Assembly (NCBI GenBank): GCA_024707075.1
Contig: JANQAK010000001.1
Location: 1,014,001-1,078,000 of the forward strand
Source: Afipia sp.
Lineage (GTDB): Bacteria > Pseudomonadota > Alphaproteobacteria > Rhizobiales > Xanthobacteraceae
Direction of reading: 5' to 3'
Length of the DNA: 64,000 nucleotides
Numbering within the stretch: the first letter of the stretch is position 1; every line of letters starts with the position of its first letter. The notes below the pieces were generated by a model, which had not been told where the DNA came from, did no database searches, and worked only from the letters and a program-made list of their open reading frames with translations. Below are positions 1 through 8,508 of this stretch, one piece after another. Position numbers and translations under genes: made by a program.

Positions 1-638
1 TGCGCGCTCCATTTGACGACCTCGGAGCGTGCGGCACGCAAAGCATCGACCATTGCGCCACGCCGAATCTCGTTGGTTGCTTCCAACATGCTGATCAGGC
101 AAGGCAGCTTGGTCCGCAGCAACTGCACGCCGCCTTCCGAACGCCGTTCGGCCTCGATGGTGCGGCCTTCGAGATCGAGCGCGCCGATCTTGGCGACGTA
201 GGTGAGTTGCAGCAGACCCAGGCGCTTGGCGATGCCAGGACCAACCTGGGCGGTATCGCCGTCGATCGTCTGCTTTCCGGTGAAGATGATATCCGCCGTG
301 CCATAGGTCTCGGAGATTTTCCGGATGGCCGTAGCCAGCGCGTAGGTCGTCGCCAAGGTGTCGGCGCCGGCGAAGAAGCGATCCGTCAGCAGGACGGCGC
401 GGTCAGCCCCATAGGTCAGCGCCTTGCGCAGGCTGTCCTCGGCCGAGGGCGGTCCCATGGTCAGCACAGTCACTTCACCGCCGAACTTGTCGCGGAGTTC
501 AAGCGCCGCTTCGAGCGCGAACAGATCATACGGATTGATGATCGTCGGCACGCCCTGACGCATAATCGTATTGGTGACCGGATGAACGCGGATCTGTGCC
601 GAATCCGGAACTTGCTTGATGCAGACGACGATGTGCAT
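1..638 (-). CDS. fixA: FixA, electron transfer flavoprotein beta subunit (partial)
   Basis: ETF-beta family subunit of the FixABCX complex, which bifurcates electrons from NADH to quinone and to the low-potential ferredoxin/flavodoxin that feeds nitrogenase. The protein begins MHIVVCIKQVPDSAQIRV, the canonical start of ETF-beta, and continues with the AMP/FAD-binding type stretch including VTVLTMGPPSAEDSLRKAL and GADRAVLLTDR. About 212 codons are present and the C-terminus runs off the left edge. It is the first gene of a leftward unit; fixB, fixC and fixX would be expected outside the window. A sigma-54 promoter (681-695), a NifA site (817-832) and an FNR/FixK box (848-861) lie upstream. Confidence 0.95.
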   Translation of the reverse strand, partial: MHIVVCIKQVPDSAQIRVHPVTNTIMRQGVPTIINPYDLFALEAALELRDKFGGEVTVLTMGPPSAEDSLRKALTYGADRAVLLTDRFFAGADTLATTYALATAIRKISETYGTADIIFTGKQTIDGDTAQVGPGIAKRLGLLQLTYVAKIGALDLEGRTIEAERRSEGGVQLLRTKLPCLISMLEATNEIRRGAMVDALRAARSEVVKWSA

Positions 639-680
639 TCGATGCCTCCGAGCCTGCCTGATGGCCCCGCGAGGAGATTA

Positions 681-695
681 GCAAGTGTCGTACCA
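681..695 (-). promoter_or_regulatory. Sigma-54 promoter of fixA
   Basis: Read on the minus strand this is TGGTAC-N5-TTGC, with the GG and GC dinucleotides 10 bases apart as sigma-54 requires. It lies about 45 bases from the fixA start codon. Confidence 0.8.
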
Positions 696-816
696 ATCCC
701 GTTCGTGGTGAAATATCGAAGCTCAGACAACGGCTTGGAGGAGCGGAGCGACTGCACTGGCTAGTGACTGACAGAACAAGTGCGACACGCGTCGGAAATG
801 CGACAGATGCGCATCG

Positions 817-832
817 TGTGACGACAACGACA
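817..832. promoter_or_regulatory. NifA upstream activator site (fixA)
   Basis: A TGT-N10-ACA palindrome (TGTGACGACAACGACA), about 120 bases upstream of the fixA -24/-12 element. This is the usual NifA enhancer geometry. Confidence 0.7.
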
Positions 833-847
833 GTCGCCACATGTCGT

Positions 848-861
848 TTGATGTAGATCAA
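848..861. promoter_or_regulatory. FNR/FixK-type anaerobox
   Basis: A perfect TTGAT-GTAG-ATCAA inverted repeat, the consensus for FixK/FNR/AadR proteins. It lies between the end of nifW and fixA, just beyond the fixA NifA site, so fixA may have a second low-oxygen promoter. Confidence 0.7.
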
Positions 862-918
862 ACGCCACAGCACCGGCAGCGGTGCCGTGAAAGCTGCGCG
901 CTTATTTCAACCGCGCAC

Positions 919-1263
919 TTATTTCAATGTTGTGAGCGGAACGAAGGTGCGAGGCTTCGGCGGCGCGACTGCGTCCTTCAACACCTTGAACACCCGCTGG
1001 TCGAGAGGCGACGATGCCAGGAAGTCGGCATAGGCCTGCTCAAGCACCGCCTTGCATCGCTCGGCCACCTCCACGTCAGACAGTCCCGCAAAATCCTCGC
1101 TGACGAGATACTGGCCCATGCGGCGCAGAATGTGCAGCCGCACCACGTTGACGTGCTTGGGATCATAGTCCACGCCGAGGATCGCGAAGAAATCCTCGGC
1201 AGAGGACGCCTTATTCAACTGTTCAAGCGTGCTGACAGACGCCGGAGAGTCATTCATCTCCAA
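919..1263 (-). CDS. nifW: NifW, nitrogenase stabilising/protective protein
   Basis: NifW family member (114 aa, the usual length), thought to associate with the MoFe protein and help its maturation or O2 protection. It has the typical middle of the family: EDFFAILGVDYDPKHVNVVR followed by the conserved HILRRM and a C-terminal FVPL motif. It lies 9 bases downstream of the cysE-like gene in a leftward nifV-cysE-nifW unit, which presumably uses the nifV promoter at 3355-3369. Confidence 0.93.
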   Translation of the reverse strand: MEMNDSPASVSTLEQLNKASSAEDFFAILGVDYDPKHVNVVRLHILRRMGQYLVSEDFAGLSDVEVAERCKAVLEQAYADFLASSPLDQRVFKVLKDAVAPPKPRTFVPLTTLK

Positions 1264-1272
1264 TCTCCTTCA

Positions 1273-2064
1273 TCAAACTCGTTCGACGGCCCGGAGGCCG
1301 GGGCTGGTCGCATTCTTGTCGTCCCGCAACGGAGCACCGCCGTCGCGCAAGCGCTTCTGCAAATGCGCGAGCCGCGCCTCTAGGAACTCGACCCTGTCCA
1401 GCACAACGGAGATCGCTTCGCCAACCGGATCAGGCATCAGGTGGTGGTCGAGATCGATATGTCCCACGACACGGCGATGGCTCAGTTGCGGCCGCACCAC
1501 CTTGGCGGGAATGCCGACCACGGTCACTTCAGGCGGCGTACTCTCGATCACAACCGAATTCGCTCCGACCCGGGTGCCCTGTCCGACGGTGATCGGTCCG
1601 AGAATTTTCGCGCCGGCGCCCACCACGACACGGTCCTCCAAGGTGGGATGGCGCTTGCCCGGGAACCACGATGTCCCGCCCAGCGTGACACCATGGTACA
1701 GCGTAACGTCATCGCCGATTTCAGCGGTCTCGCCGATAACGACGCAAGCTCCGTGGTCGATAAAAAACCGGCGCCCGATCTTTGCCGCCGGATGAATGTC
1801 GACATTGCTCAGGAAGCGGCCAAACCACGACAGCAGCCGCGCTGAAAATCGCCAATCGGCCTTCCAGAAACGATGAGCGATGCGATGCCAGATCAAGGCG
1901 TGGACACCGGGATAGGTCAGCAGGGTTTCCAGCTCACTGCGAGCGGCAGGATCCCGCTGGCGAACGCAGCCGATATCTTCCTTGATTAACTGCATCAGCG
2001 AAGAAGTGCGCGACGGGATGTCCGCTGTCGAACTATTCACCTGGAAATCCACGGCATCTGACAT
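1273..2064 (-). CDS. cysE: Serine O-acetyltransferase (NifP/CysE-like)
   Basis: Left-handed beta-helix serine acetyltransferase that makes O-acetylserine for cysteine synthesis. In nif clusters the copy is called NifP and is thought to raise cysteine supply for Fe-S assembly. The hexapeptide domain is clear: [17 protein letters not shown], then [20 protein letters not shown] and [17 protein letters not shown] chose the ATG at 2064 (MSDAVDFQ) because GAGG lies 6 bases upstream; a longer reading would overlap nifV. The start is 7 bases past the nifV stop, so the two are co-transcribed. About 263 aa. Confidence 0.9.
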   Translation of the reverse strand: MSDAVDFQVNSSTADIPSRTSSLMQLIKEDIGCVRQRDPAARSELETLLTYPGVHALIWHRIAHRFWKADWRFSARLLSWFGRFLSNVDIHPAAKIGRRFFIDHGACVVIGETAEIGDDVTLYHGVTLGGTSWFPGKRHPTLEDRVVVGAGAKILGPITVGQGTRVGANSVVIESTPPEVTVVGIPAKVVRPQLSHRRVVGHIDLDHHLMPDPVGEAISVVLDRVEFLEARLAHLQKRLRDGGAPLRDDKNATSPGLRAVERV

Positions 2065-2071
2065 GTTCGCC

Positions 2072-3272
2072 TCACGCGCAGTTTGGAAGGTGCCGGCCGC
2101 ACACTTCACGCCAGATTTGCGCAACGGTTTCGCGCGCAACCGGACCCTTGTGGGAGACGGCATACTCGCGCACGCGCGCAAGAATGCCCCTCATTTCGTC
2201 CGTGTTCGCAGGCAAATGCAGATCCGAGAGCAGCGATGTGATCGCGGACAGGCCGGAGTGCTTGCCGATGACAATGCGATTGGATCGGCCGAACAGCAGC
2301 GGATCGAGCGCCTGATAGGTGCGCTGGTCCTTGATCAAGCCATCGACATGGATACCCGACTCGTGGGTGAAGACATGGTCGCCGACGATGGCCTTGTTGG
2401 GCGGAATGGTGCGCGCTGCTGCGGCGGCGACGATGGCGGCGACGTTGCCAAGTTCGGACAACACGACGCCGGTGTCTCGCCCATACAATTGCCTGAGAGC
2501 GACCGCCACTTCTTCAAGCGGCGCATTTCCAGCTCGCTCGCCGAGCCCGATCACAGTGACCGAGGCATGCGTGGCACCGGCCTTGATAGCCGCAAGGGTA
2601 TTGGCCGTGGCCAGCCCGAGATCGTCATGGCCGTGGAACTCAAGTTCGAGATCGCTCGTTGCGCGCAACGCGGCCATCAGCGCATAACTCGAATCCGGAT
2701 CGAGCACGCTGAGCGTATCGGCGACACGAAACCGCTGCGCCCCGGCGACTTTCGCGACGGCGACGATCTGGATGAGGAAATCGAGATCGGCACGGACGAC
2801 AATCCTCGCCGCCGACCGCAACGGCCAGACCCTTGCTGCGCGCATATCCGACGACGCGTTCGATCATCTCGATCACGCTCGCGCGCTTGCCGCCGAATTT
2901 CGCTGCGATCTGCACATCGGAAACGGGAACGGAGACGTTGACCATGGACACGCCCGCTTCGATTGCGGCATCCACGTCCTCCGTCCGCATCCGGCACCAG
3001 GCGATCGTGGTGAGCGGCAATTCGGCTTCGACGATGGCCCGGATCGCGGCGATTTCATCGCGTCCCATCGCAGGCGTACCTGCCTCGACTTCCGGGACGC
3101 CCGCGCGAGCCAGCGCCCGCGCGATAGCTACCTTTTCAGCGGTCGTGAACGCAACGCCGGGAGCCTGTTCGCCATCGCGGAGCGTCGTATCGTTGAGGAC
3201 GACCGGCGCGGACCCCGCCGCGCCGACGGGGCGGCCGAAGACCATGTCATCAGATGGCGACTGCACGATCAT
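2072..3272 (-). pseudogene. nifV: NifV homocitrate synthase, frameshifted
   Basis: NifV condenses acetyl-CoA and 2-oxoglutarate to homocitrate, the organic ligand of FeMo-co. The N-terminal half reads [17 protein letters not shown], the HMGL-type signature with the metal-binding Asp, down to AVAVGGED. The C-terminal half, in another frame, resumes [12 protein letters not shown] and contains EFHGHDDLGLATAN and FTHESGIHVDG. The joined length is 1201 nt, i.e. one base too many; the extra base lies at about 2794-2803, right after GGED. Both halves are otherwise intact, so this may be a base-calling insertion. If real, homocitrate synthesis from this locus is lost. GAGGG precedes the ATG at 3272. 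Confidence 0.9.
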
Positions 3273-3354
3273 TCAACCCTCGCCACGGTTGTGGCTTTAC
3301 CGAAGACAATCACGGAAGACATTCCGCGATACAGGCTCCCGTGCCTCATGCAGA

Positions 3355-3369
3355 GCAACCCGCGTGCCA
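3355..3369 (-). promoter_or_regulatory. Sigma-54 promoter of nifV-cysE-nifW
   Basis: The minus strand reads TGGCACGCGGGTTGC, a perfect TGGCAC-N5-TTGC, about 85 bases upstream of the nifV start. Confidence 0.9.
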
Positions 3370-3428
3370 TCCTCCCCGGTCCACACTAAACCAATGATAA
3401 ATCTTGATAATTCTGGAGTATCGCCAAT

Positions 3429-3444
3429 TGTCGGACTCACGACA
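3429..3444. promoter_or_regulatory. NifA upstream activator site (nifV)
   Basis: TGTCGGACTCACGACA matches TGT-N10-ACA and sits about 60 bases upstream of the nifV -24 element. No other gene lies in this roughly 300-base gap between irr and nifV. Confidence 0.8.
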
Positions 3445-3575
3445 GCGTCGCAAAGACGACGCCCTGGCCGCGGATTCCCAAACCATATTGCGGGCCGGCG
3501 CGGCACTATTGACCGGACAACTCGTGATTGCCTTCACGTGGCGTGAACAAGCCGCGCATTGCAGGCGCGCACGAA

Positions 3576-4091
3576 TTAGCCCTGCTTGCGGCGCAGATGG
3601 ACCACGATGTCGATCCGCGAGATTTCGTGGCCAGGCAGAGGCTCCGGCAGATTTGCGATGACGGCACCGGGCCCCGGAATGTCGAGCAGCCTGTCTTCCT
3701 GATCGACAAAGAAATGGTGGTGCGCGGTGGGGTTCGTATCGAAAAACGATTTCGATCCGTCGACGCCCACCCGGCGCAGCAAGCCGGCACAGGTGAACTG
3801 GTTCAGCGTGTTGTAAACGGTCGCCAGCGAAATCTGCATATTGGCTTCTGTCGCCTCGGCATGGAGCATCTCCGCGGTGATGTGGCGTCCGCCTTGGGAA
3901 AACAGAATCTCACCCAGCATCAGGCGCTGGCGCGTCGGCCTCAGACCGGCCTGGCGCAGCACGTTCTTGCAGTCATACTTGGAACAATTCTCACACGTCT
4001 CAAAGACGAGATCGGATGCTATCTTCGCTCCCACCCCGGCCGCGGGCGCCGAAGGCGCATCAACACGAGGCATTGTCATCGTCATATCCAT
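3576..4091 (-). CDS. irr: Irr-like Fur-family iron regulator
   Basis: Fur-superfamily DNA-binding protein closest to rhizobial Irr, a heme/iron-status regulator. Winged helix: LRPTRQRLMLGEILFSQGG and ISLATVYNTLNQF; metal/heme region: FDTNPTAHHHFFVDQE with the HHH triad typical of Irr; and EISRIDIVVHLRRKQG at the C-terminus. An unusual N-terminal C-x2-C-x4-C (CENCSKYDC) precedes the DNA-binding domain. About 171 aa. The start ATG at 4091 overlaps the nifQ stop by one base (TGATG), so translation is coupled. The gene is the last of nifH1-nifQ-irr, placing an iron regulator under NifA control. The exact subfamily is my inference from motifs. Confidence 0.85.
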   Translation of the reverse strand: MDMTMTMPRVDAPSAPAAGVGAKIASDLVFETCENCSKYDCKNVLRQAGLRPTRQRLMLGEILFSQGGRHITAEMLHAEATEANMQISLATVYNTLNQFTCAGLLRRVGVDGSKSFFDTNPTAHHHFFVDQEDRLLDIPGPGAVIANLPEPLPGHEISRIDIVVHLRRKQG

Positions 4092-4864
4092 CACTCCGCA
4101 CGCGAGAATTGCGCAGCGCCGGAAGCAGTGGAGGCAGGCGCCTGCAAGGAAATCTCCCGGCGACGCTCCGCCATCCGGCTCTCGCCGCTTTCGTCGCCGA
4201 AACAAAGATTGAAGTCGTTGCAATTGGTGCAAACCGGTGTGCTGCACATGACCAGGCCGTCGTCCTCGCAGAGCATGCGATAGAAGAACCGCTTCCATCG
4301 CATATTCTTCGTGTTACGAGCGGCAATCGGGCCGAAATGACGCGCAAGCAGCCGTGTCAGTTCGGAGCGATCGCGCAAGCCGAGGTCTTCCCAAAGATGA
4401 TTCGGTTCTATCGCTCGCCGGGCAATCATCGGTGCAAGCCAACGTCCTGCATCACCCTCACTTGAACGCTGGGACAGCAAAAGATCGCGCACCATGGCGA
4501 CCTCGTCATCATCGGTCTGGCTGACCTGCGAAGACCACGAGGCGGCGACATCATGCGCCAAGGGGAACCATCGTGCGATCAATGCTCCGAGATCGCCGGC
4601 GGCAACGCCCGCACGCTCGGCGACGGCTCCTCCTTCCATCGCAGCGATCGAAAGGATCGATGCGAAAACATGCCGGTCGAAATTTTCGTCGTCCTCGATA
4701 GCGGCATCGGCGGCTTCATATCCGGTCAGCATGCGGTAGGTTGCAAGCCCGCTGCGCTCAAGACAGCCGCCACGTCCATCCGGCTGCACCATCGGCACCA
4801 GCGAGGCCGATAGCGGATTGATTGATTGTTCGCGCGGTGCCGGACTGATCACGATGCGCTCCAA
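4091..4864 (-). CDS. nifQ: NifQ, molybdenum donor for FeMo-co
   Basis: NifQ is an Fe-S/Mo carrier that feeds molybdenum to the NifEN/NifH complex. The C-terminal metal-binding motif C-x4-C-x2-C-x5-C is visible (CSTPVCTNCNDFNLC), preceded by the typical LTRLLARHFGPIAARN and MRWKRFFYRMLCEDDG. The N-terminal start is uncertain: the open frame begins at a TTG (4864) with no clear ribosome site, and an ATG at 4792 (MVQPDGRGG) is an alternative. It lies downstream of nifH copy 1 behind a large stem-loop, and its stop overlaps the irr start. Confidence 0.92.
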   Translation of the reverse strand: MERIVISPAPREQSINPLSASLVPMVQPDGRGGCLERSGLATYRMLTGYEAADAAIEDDENFDRHVFASILSIAAMEGGAVAERAGVAAGDLGALIARWFPLAHDVAASWSSQVSQTDDDEVAMVRDLLLSQRSSEGDAGRWLAPMIARRAIEPNHLWEDLGLRDRSELTRLLARHFGPIAARNTKNMRWKRFFYRMLCEDDGLVMCSTPVCTNCNDFNLCFGDESGESRMAERRREISLQAPASTASGAAQFSRAE

Positions 4865-4876
4865 ACACTTTTGGGC

Positions 4877-4919
4877 CTGCCACCTGACGCCGGCCCTGAG
4901 GGCCGGCGTCGCTGGCAGG
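4877..4919 (-). terminator. Stem-loop between nifH1 and nifQ
   Basis: A perfect 11-bp G+C-rich stem (4886-4896 with 4100-type partner 4900-4910, loop TGA) is nested in an outer CCTGCCA/TGGCAGG pairing. No T-run follows on the minus strand, so it looks more like an mRNA stabiliser or attenuator that lets nifH be more abundant than nifQ-irr than a full terminator. Confidence 0.65.
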
Positions 4920-4925
4920 TTCCGA

Positions 4926-5927
<1,002 letters not shown>

Positions 5928-5987
5928 TCACTCGTCAAAAGCGTCTGCGTGCACTCAGCCCTCACTCCTTGTTCCGCTGACGTATTA

Positions 5988-6002
5988 GCAACCCCCGTGC
6001 CA
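5988..6002 (-). promoter_or_regulatory. Sigma-54 promoter of nifH copy 1
   Basis: The minus strand reads TGGCACGGGGGTTGC, a perfect -24/-12 element, with a leader of about 145 bases to the nifH start. Confidence 0.92.
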
Positions 6003-6058
6003 CTCCACTAAGCGTATGATTCAGCTTCTGAAACGCCCCCCTTCCCAAACCTGCAATA

Positions 6059-6114
6059 TGTTTCAAATCTGACAGCCGCGGTTCGGCTGTCTGATGCCTG
6101 TTGGAAATCAGACA
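6059..6114. promoter_or_regulatory. Two NifA activator sites shared by nifH1 and the receiver-like gene
   Basis: TGTTTCAAATCTGACA (6059-6074) and TGTTGGAAATCAGACA (6099-6114) both fit TGT-N10-ACA and resemble each other. They are 40 bases apart, i.e. nearly four helical turns, between the divergent sigma-54 promoters at 5988-6002 and 6203-6218. Confidence 0.85.
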
Positions 6115-6202
6115 AGAATTGAACGCGGCCAGCGCGTTCAGACTCCTCGCCCCAGCACCGCATATCGCGGCGCTTTCGGCGCAAGCGCGCATCCACAGCA
6201 TA

Positions 6203-6218
6203 CGGAATGGAAATTGCT
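6203..6218 (+). promoter_or_regulatory. Sigma-54-like promoter of receiver-like gene 1
   Basis: CGGAATGGAAATTGCT has GG and GC exactly 10 bases apart and a TTGCT -12 element, but CGG instead of TGG at -24. It lies about 55 bases upstream of the ATG at 6274. Confidence 0.55.
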
Positions 6219-6273
6219 AGCAGCCCTATGGGCCGCACGACGAAACATGGCCCGCAAACGCGAGGAGGCTGAA

Positions 6274-6709
6274 ATGCAGATCGGGGTTGAAACATCGAAG
6301 GCTGTCGACCAGCGACGTGTGTTCGTGATCGACGATGATGAAATCACCCGCGCCGCATTGCAGTTCATGCTGCACGACGAGATCGAAACACATGAACTGG
6401 AAAATCCCGAGGAAGCCTATGAGAAGGGAGTCGACTGGCTCAAGCCCCACGTCGTGCTGCTTAGCATTTCGTTCCTGAAGCAGAGGGGCAACGCGCTGAT
6501 CGGTGAAATCGCAGCGAAGTTTCCGGGCGTCCGCATCCTCATTGTCTGCGAGAAATCCGACGAGATCGATCGCCGTGGATGGCTTGAAGGCCGGCGCACA
6601 CGGCGCCATGGTCAAACCGCTCACGCTCGAAGCCGTTCGCAAGAAGGTCGATACGATTCTGGGCCGTGGCGGTGCATCCCCGCTGGTCCAGCTCAGCCTT
6701 CTCAAATAG
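6274..6709 (+). pseudogene. Receiver-domain-like protein 1, frameshifted
   Basis: CheY-like fold: VFVIDDDEITRAALQFML at the start, HVVLLSISFLKQRGNALI for the beta-3 region, then, in a second frame, GAHGAMVKPLTLEAVRKKV with the conserved Lys-Pro. Position 3 of the LLSIS strand, where true receivers have the phosphoacceptor Asp, is Ser, so it is a pseudo-receiver. There is no output domain. The total of 436 nt is one base too long, with the extra base near 6568-6572. It aligns over its whole length with the gene at 42357, and both lie divergent to a nifH copy. GAGGAGG precedes the ATG. The function is unknown. Confidence 0.75.
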
Positions 6710-6720
6710 GACGCACTCTC

Positions 6721-7137
6721 TTGGCGACGATCGTGTTCTATCAAAAGCCCGGCTGCCAGACGAACGGGCGTCAAAAACAAATGCTCGAAGCGGCTGGACA
6801 TACCGTCATTGCGAAAAACCTGCTTGCAGAGCCATGGACCGCTGATGGCTTGCGCGGCTTTTTCGGCGCCACGCCGGTGGCCACATGGTTCAATCCCGCG
6901 GCCCCTCGCGTGAAGTCCGGCGACGTTACTCCTGCAACCATCGATGCCGCCGCGGCGCTCGCGCTCATGCTCGATGATCCGCTGCTGATCCGGCGGCCGC
7001 TGGTGGAAATGGAGGGGCAAAGATGCGCAGGCTTCGACCGCGAACCTGTCACGTCCCTCCTTGGTAACGTCGCAGATCAGGATGCCGAGGCTTGCAGCCG
7101 CCCGGCCGGACCGCTCTGCGCGACCGGGGATTCGTGA
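6721..7137 (+). CDS. ArsC/Spx-fold nitrogenase-associated protein
   Basis: Thioredoxin-fold protein of the arsenate reductase family as found in nif clusters (NifO-like nitrogenase-associated protein). The N-terminus IVFYQKPGCQTNGRQKQML carries a single Cys followed by TNGRQ, as in this branch, instead of the CGTSRN-type site of real arsenate reductases. The region PLLIRRPLVEMEG matches the cis-Pro segment of ArsC. It starts at a TTG (6721) with AGGAC a few bases upstream, 11 bases after the receiver-like gene, so the two form one unit. 138 aa. It is not expected to reduce arsenate; its role in diazotrophy is not settled. Confidence 0.8.
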   Translation: MATIVFYQKPGCQTNGRQKQMLEAAGHTVIAKNLLAEPWTADGLRGFFGATPVATWFNPAAPRVKSGDVTPATIDAAAALALMLDDPLLIRRPLVEMEGQRCAGFDREPVTSLLGNVADQDAEACSRPAGPLCATGDS

Positions 7138-7243
7138 TCCAGCGGCATCGAATTCCGGCGGAAGAAGATCTCCAGACCGCTGAAGCCCATCATCCGTTCC
7201 AGGGGCCGGGATCGTTCGCGAAATCTTCGCGACGCGCCGCCGC

Positions 7244-7600
7244 TCAACGCCGCGTCAGCACCATGACGAGACGGTCGACCCGCTTGCCATGCTTGAAATG
7301 GGACTCGACGATTTCGTCGATGTCCTCCGGCGCGGTCGGCCGATACCAGACGCCTTCCGGGTAAACCACCATCAGCGGACCGACACTACAGAAACCGAGA
7401 CAGCCGGACGCGGTGAAGCCAATATCGGTGAGCCTCTGCGCTTCCAGCGCCTTGCTCATGCGATCCCACAACGGCTGCGCACCGGAAGCACCGCAACTGC
7501 CGCGCGGATGACCCGGCGGACGCTGCGTGTGGCACGCGAACACATGATGCTTGTAAACTTGCGGGAGATCGAACTCCGCATCCACTGAAGTGTCGCTCAT
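7244..7600 (-). CDS. Thioredoxin-like [2Fe-2S] ferredoxin
   Basis: Shethna-type/thioredoxin-fold 2Fe-2S ferredoxin, 118 aa. Cluster ligands fit [17 protein letters not shown] (C-x11-C) and [12 protein letters not shown] (C-x3-C); the tail [20 protein letters not shown] is typical. Such proteins supply electrons or act as Fe-S carriers in nif and fix gene sets. The ATG at 7600 overlaps the stop of the glutaredoxin gene (ATGA), so it is the third gene of a bolA-grx-fdx unit driven from 8271-8285. Confidence 0.85.
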   Translation of the reverse strand: MSDTSVDAEFDLPQVYKHHVFACHTQRPPGHPRGSCGASGAQPLWDRMSKALEAQRLTDIGFTASGCLGFCSVGPLMVVYPEGVWYRPTAPEDIDEIVESHFKHGKRVDRLVMVLTRR

Positions 7601-7932
7601 GTCGCCGCCGTCATAATGCCTTTATCGCTCAACAGCGCTGTCAGCTCTCCGGCCTGAAACATTTCCCGGACAATGTCCGCGCCGCCGAGAAACTCGCCCC
7701 TGACGTAGAGCTGCGGGATTGTCGGCCAGTTTGAAAACGATTTGATCCCCTCGCGGACCTGAGGATCGGACAGGACGTCCACGCCCTTGAACGGAACCTT
7801 GAGCCCGGACAGGATCTGCACGACGGATGCGGAAAAGCCGCATTGCGGCGCCGCCGGTATACCCTTCATGAAAAGCACCACATCGCTGCTGGCAACAATG
7901 CCCTTGATGCGCTCATCCGTTGAATTCGACAT
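7597..7932 (-). CDS. grxD: Monothiol glutaredoxin (Grx4/GrxD type)
   Basis: CGFS-type monothiol glutaredoxin that binds a bridging 2Fe-2S cluster with glutathione and, with BolA, carries Fe-S clusters or signals iron status. Seen: [21 protein letters not shown] with the active [21 protein letters not shown] with the cis-Pro, and [14 protein letters not shown]. 111 aa, a full single domain. It lies directly downstream of the bolA-like gene, the usual partner, and is followed by a 2Fe-2S ferredoxin. A nif-dedicated copy is likely, since it sits behind a NifA site. Confidence 0.93.
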   Translation of the reverse strand: MSNSTDERIKGIVASSDVVLFMKGIPAAPQCGFSASVVQILSGLKVPFKGVDVLSDPQVREGIKSFSNWPTIPQLYVRGEFLGGADIVREMFQAGELTALLSDKGIMTAAT

Positions 7933-8002
7933 TGGTTGTCCTTCTGGAGATCAAAATGGGTTTGCATCTCGTGATGCAAAAGCGAGTCCATTCACTTTAG
8001 GG

Positions 8003-8236
8003 TCACTTGGGCACCGAGGTTTCGAGAGCGAGCGCATGGAGAGCTCCGCCCATCTGTCCCTGAAGGGCGTCGTAAACCATCTTGTGCTGCTGCACCCGGC
8101 TCTTGCCGAGGAACGCCCCGGAGGTGACGCGAGCGCCAAAGTGATCGCCATCGCCTTTCAGATCCACGATGATGACTTGCGCATCCGGAAAAGCCTGTTT
8201 GATAAGGCGCTCGATTTCAGACCCGACCATTGCCAT
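8003..8236 (-). CDS. BolA-family protein
   Basis: Small BolA/IbaG fold protein, partner of CGFS glutaredoxins in Fe-S trafficking. Seen: IERLIKQAFPDAQVIIVDLK, DHFGARVTSGAF, and the family signature RVQQHKMVYDALQGQMGG with the conserved His, then ALHALALETSVPK. 77 aa. Start at 8236 is fixed by AAGGAG 8 bases upstream. First gene of bolA-grx-fdx. Confidence 0.9.
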   Translation of the reverse strand: MAMVGSEIERLIKQAFPDAQVIIVDLKGDGDHFGARVTSGAFLGKSRVQQHKMVYDALQGQMGGALHALALETSVPK

Positions 8237-8270
8237 TGCGCTCGCTCCTTGCTGCCGTGGTCGCCTCCAT

Positions 8271-8285
8271 GCAAGGTCCAAACCA
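8271..8285 (-). promoter_or_regulatory. Sigma-54-like promoter of bolA-grx-fdx
   Basis: The minus strand reads TGGTTTGGACCTTGC: GG and GC 10 bases apart, TTGC intact, -24 box imperfect. It lies 35 bases upstream of the bolA start. Confidence 0.6.
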
Positions 8286-8349
8286 ACTTGCAAAAGAGCC
8301 GCGAAAGCATCCGGGTCCGCGTTCCGGCGGCCAGGATATCGTCATTCAA

Positions 8350-8365
8350 TGTCGGGTTTCCGACA
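8350..8365. promoter_or_regulatory. NifA activator site between bolA and the YqeB-like gene
   Basis: TGTCGGGTTTCCGACA is TGT-N10-ACA with extended symmetry. The identical 16-mer recurs at 31227-31242. It is placed to serve both divergent promoters (8271-8285 and 8456-8472). Confidence 0.8.
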
Positions 8366-8455
8366 TGCCGGACACAGTCTGTTTCGGAAACCACCTGGCT
8401 TGCGGCTGAGTTCAGTGGCGGCTTGATATCCTTGGCATTTCTCGCCTGTTCCGCG

Positions 8456-8472
8456 CGGCCCGGCTCTTGCTT
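8456..8472 (+). promoter_or_regulatory. Sigma-54-like promoter of the YqeB-like gene
   Basis: CGGCCCGGCTCTTGCTT has GG and GC 10 bases apart and a TTGCTT -12 box, with CGG at -24. About 37 bases upstream of the ATG at 8509. Confidence 0.55.
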
Positions 8473-8508
8473 TACTGGATCGAGCCTCAGACAGGAGAAG
8501 CGCAGAAT

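Noticed and set aside
7138-7243. Gap between the ArsC-like and thioredoxin-like ferredoxin genes
   Set aside because: Only ~100 bases between convergent genes; no hairpin with T-run that would support a terminator call.
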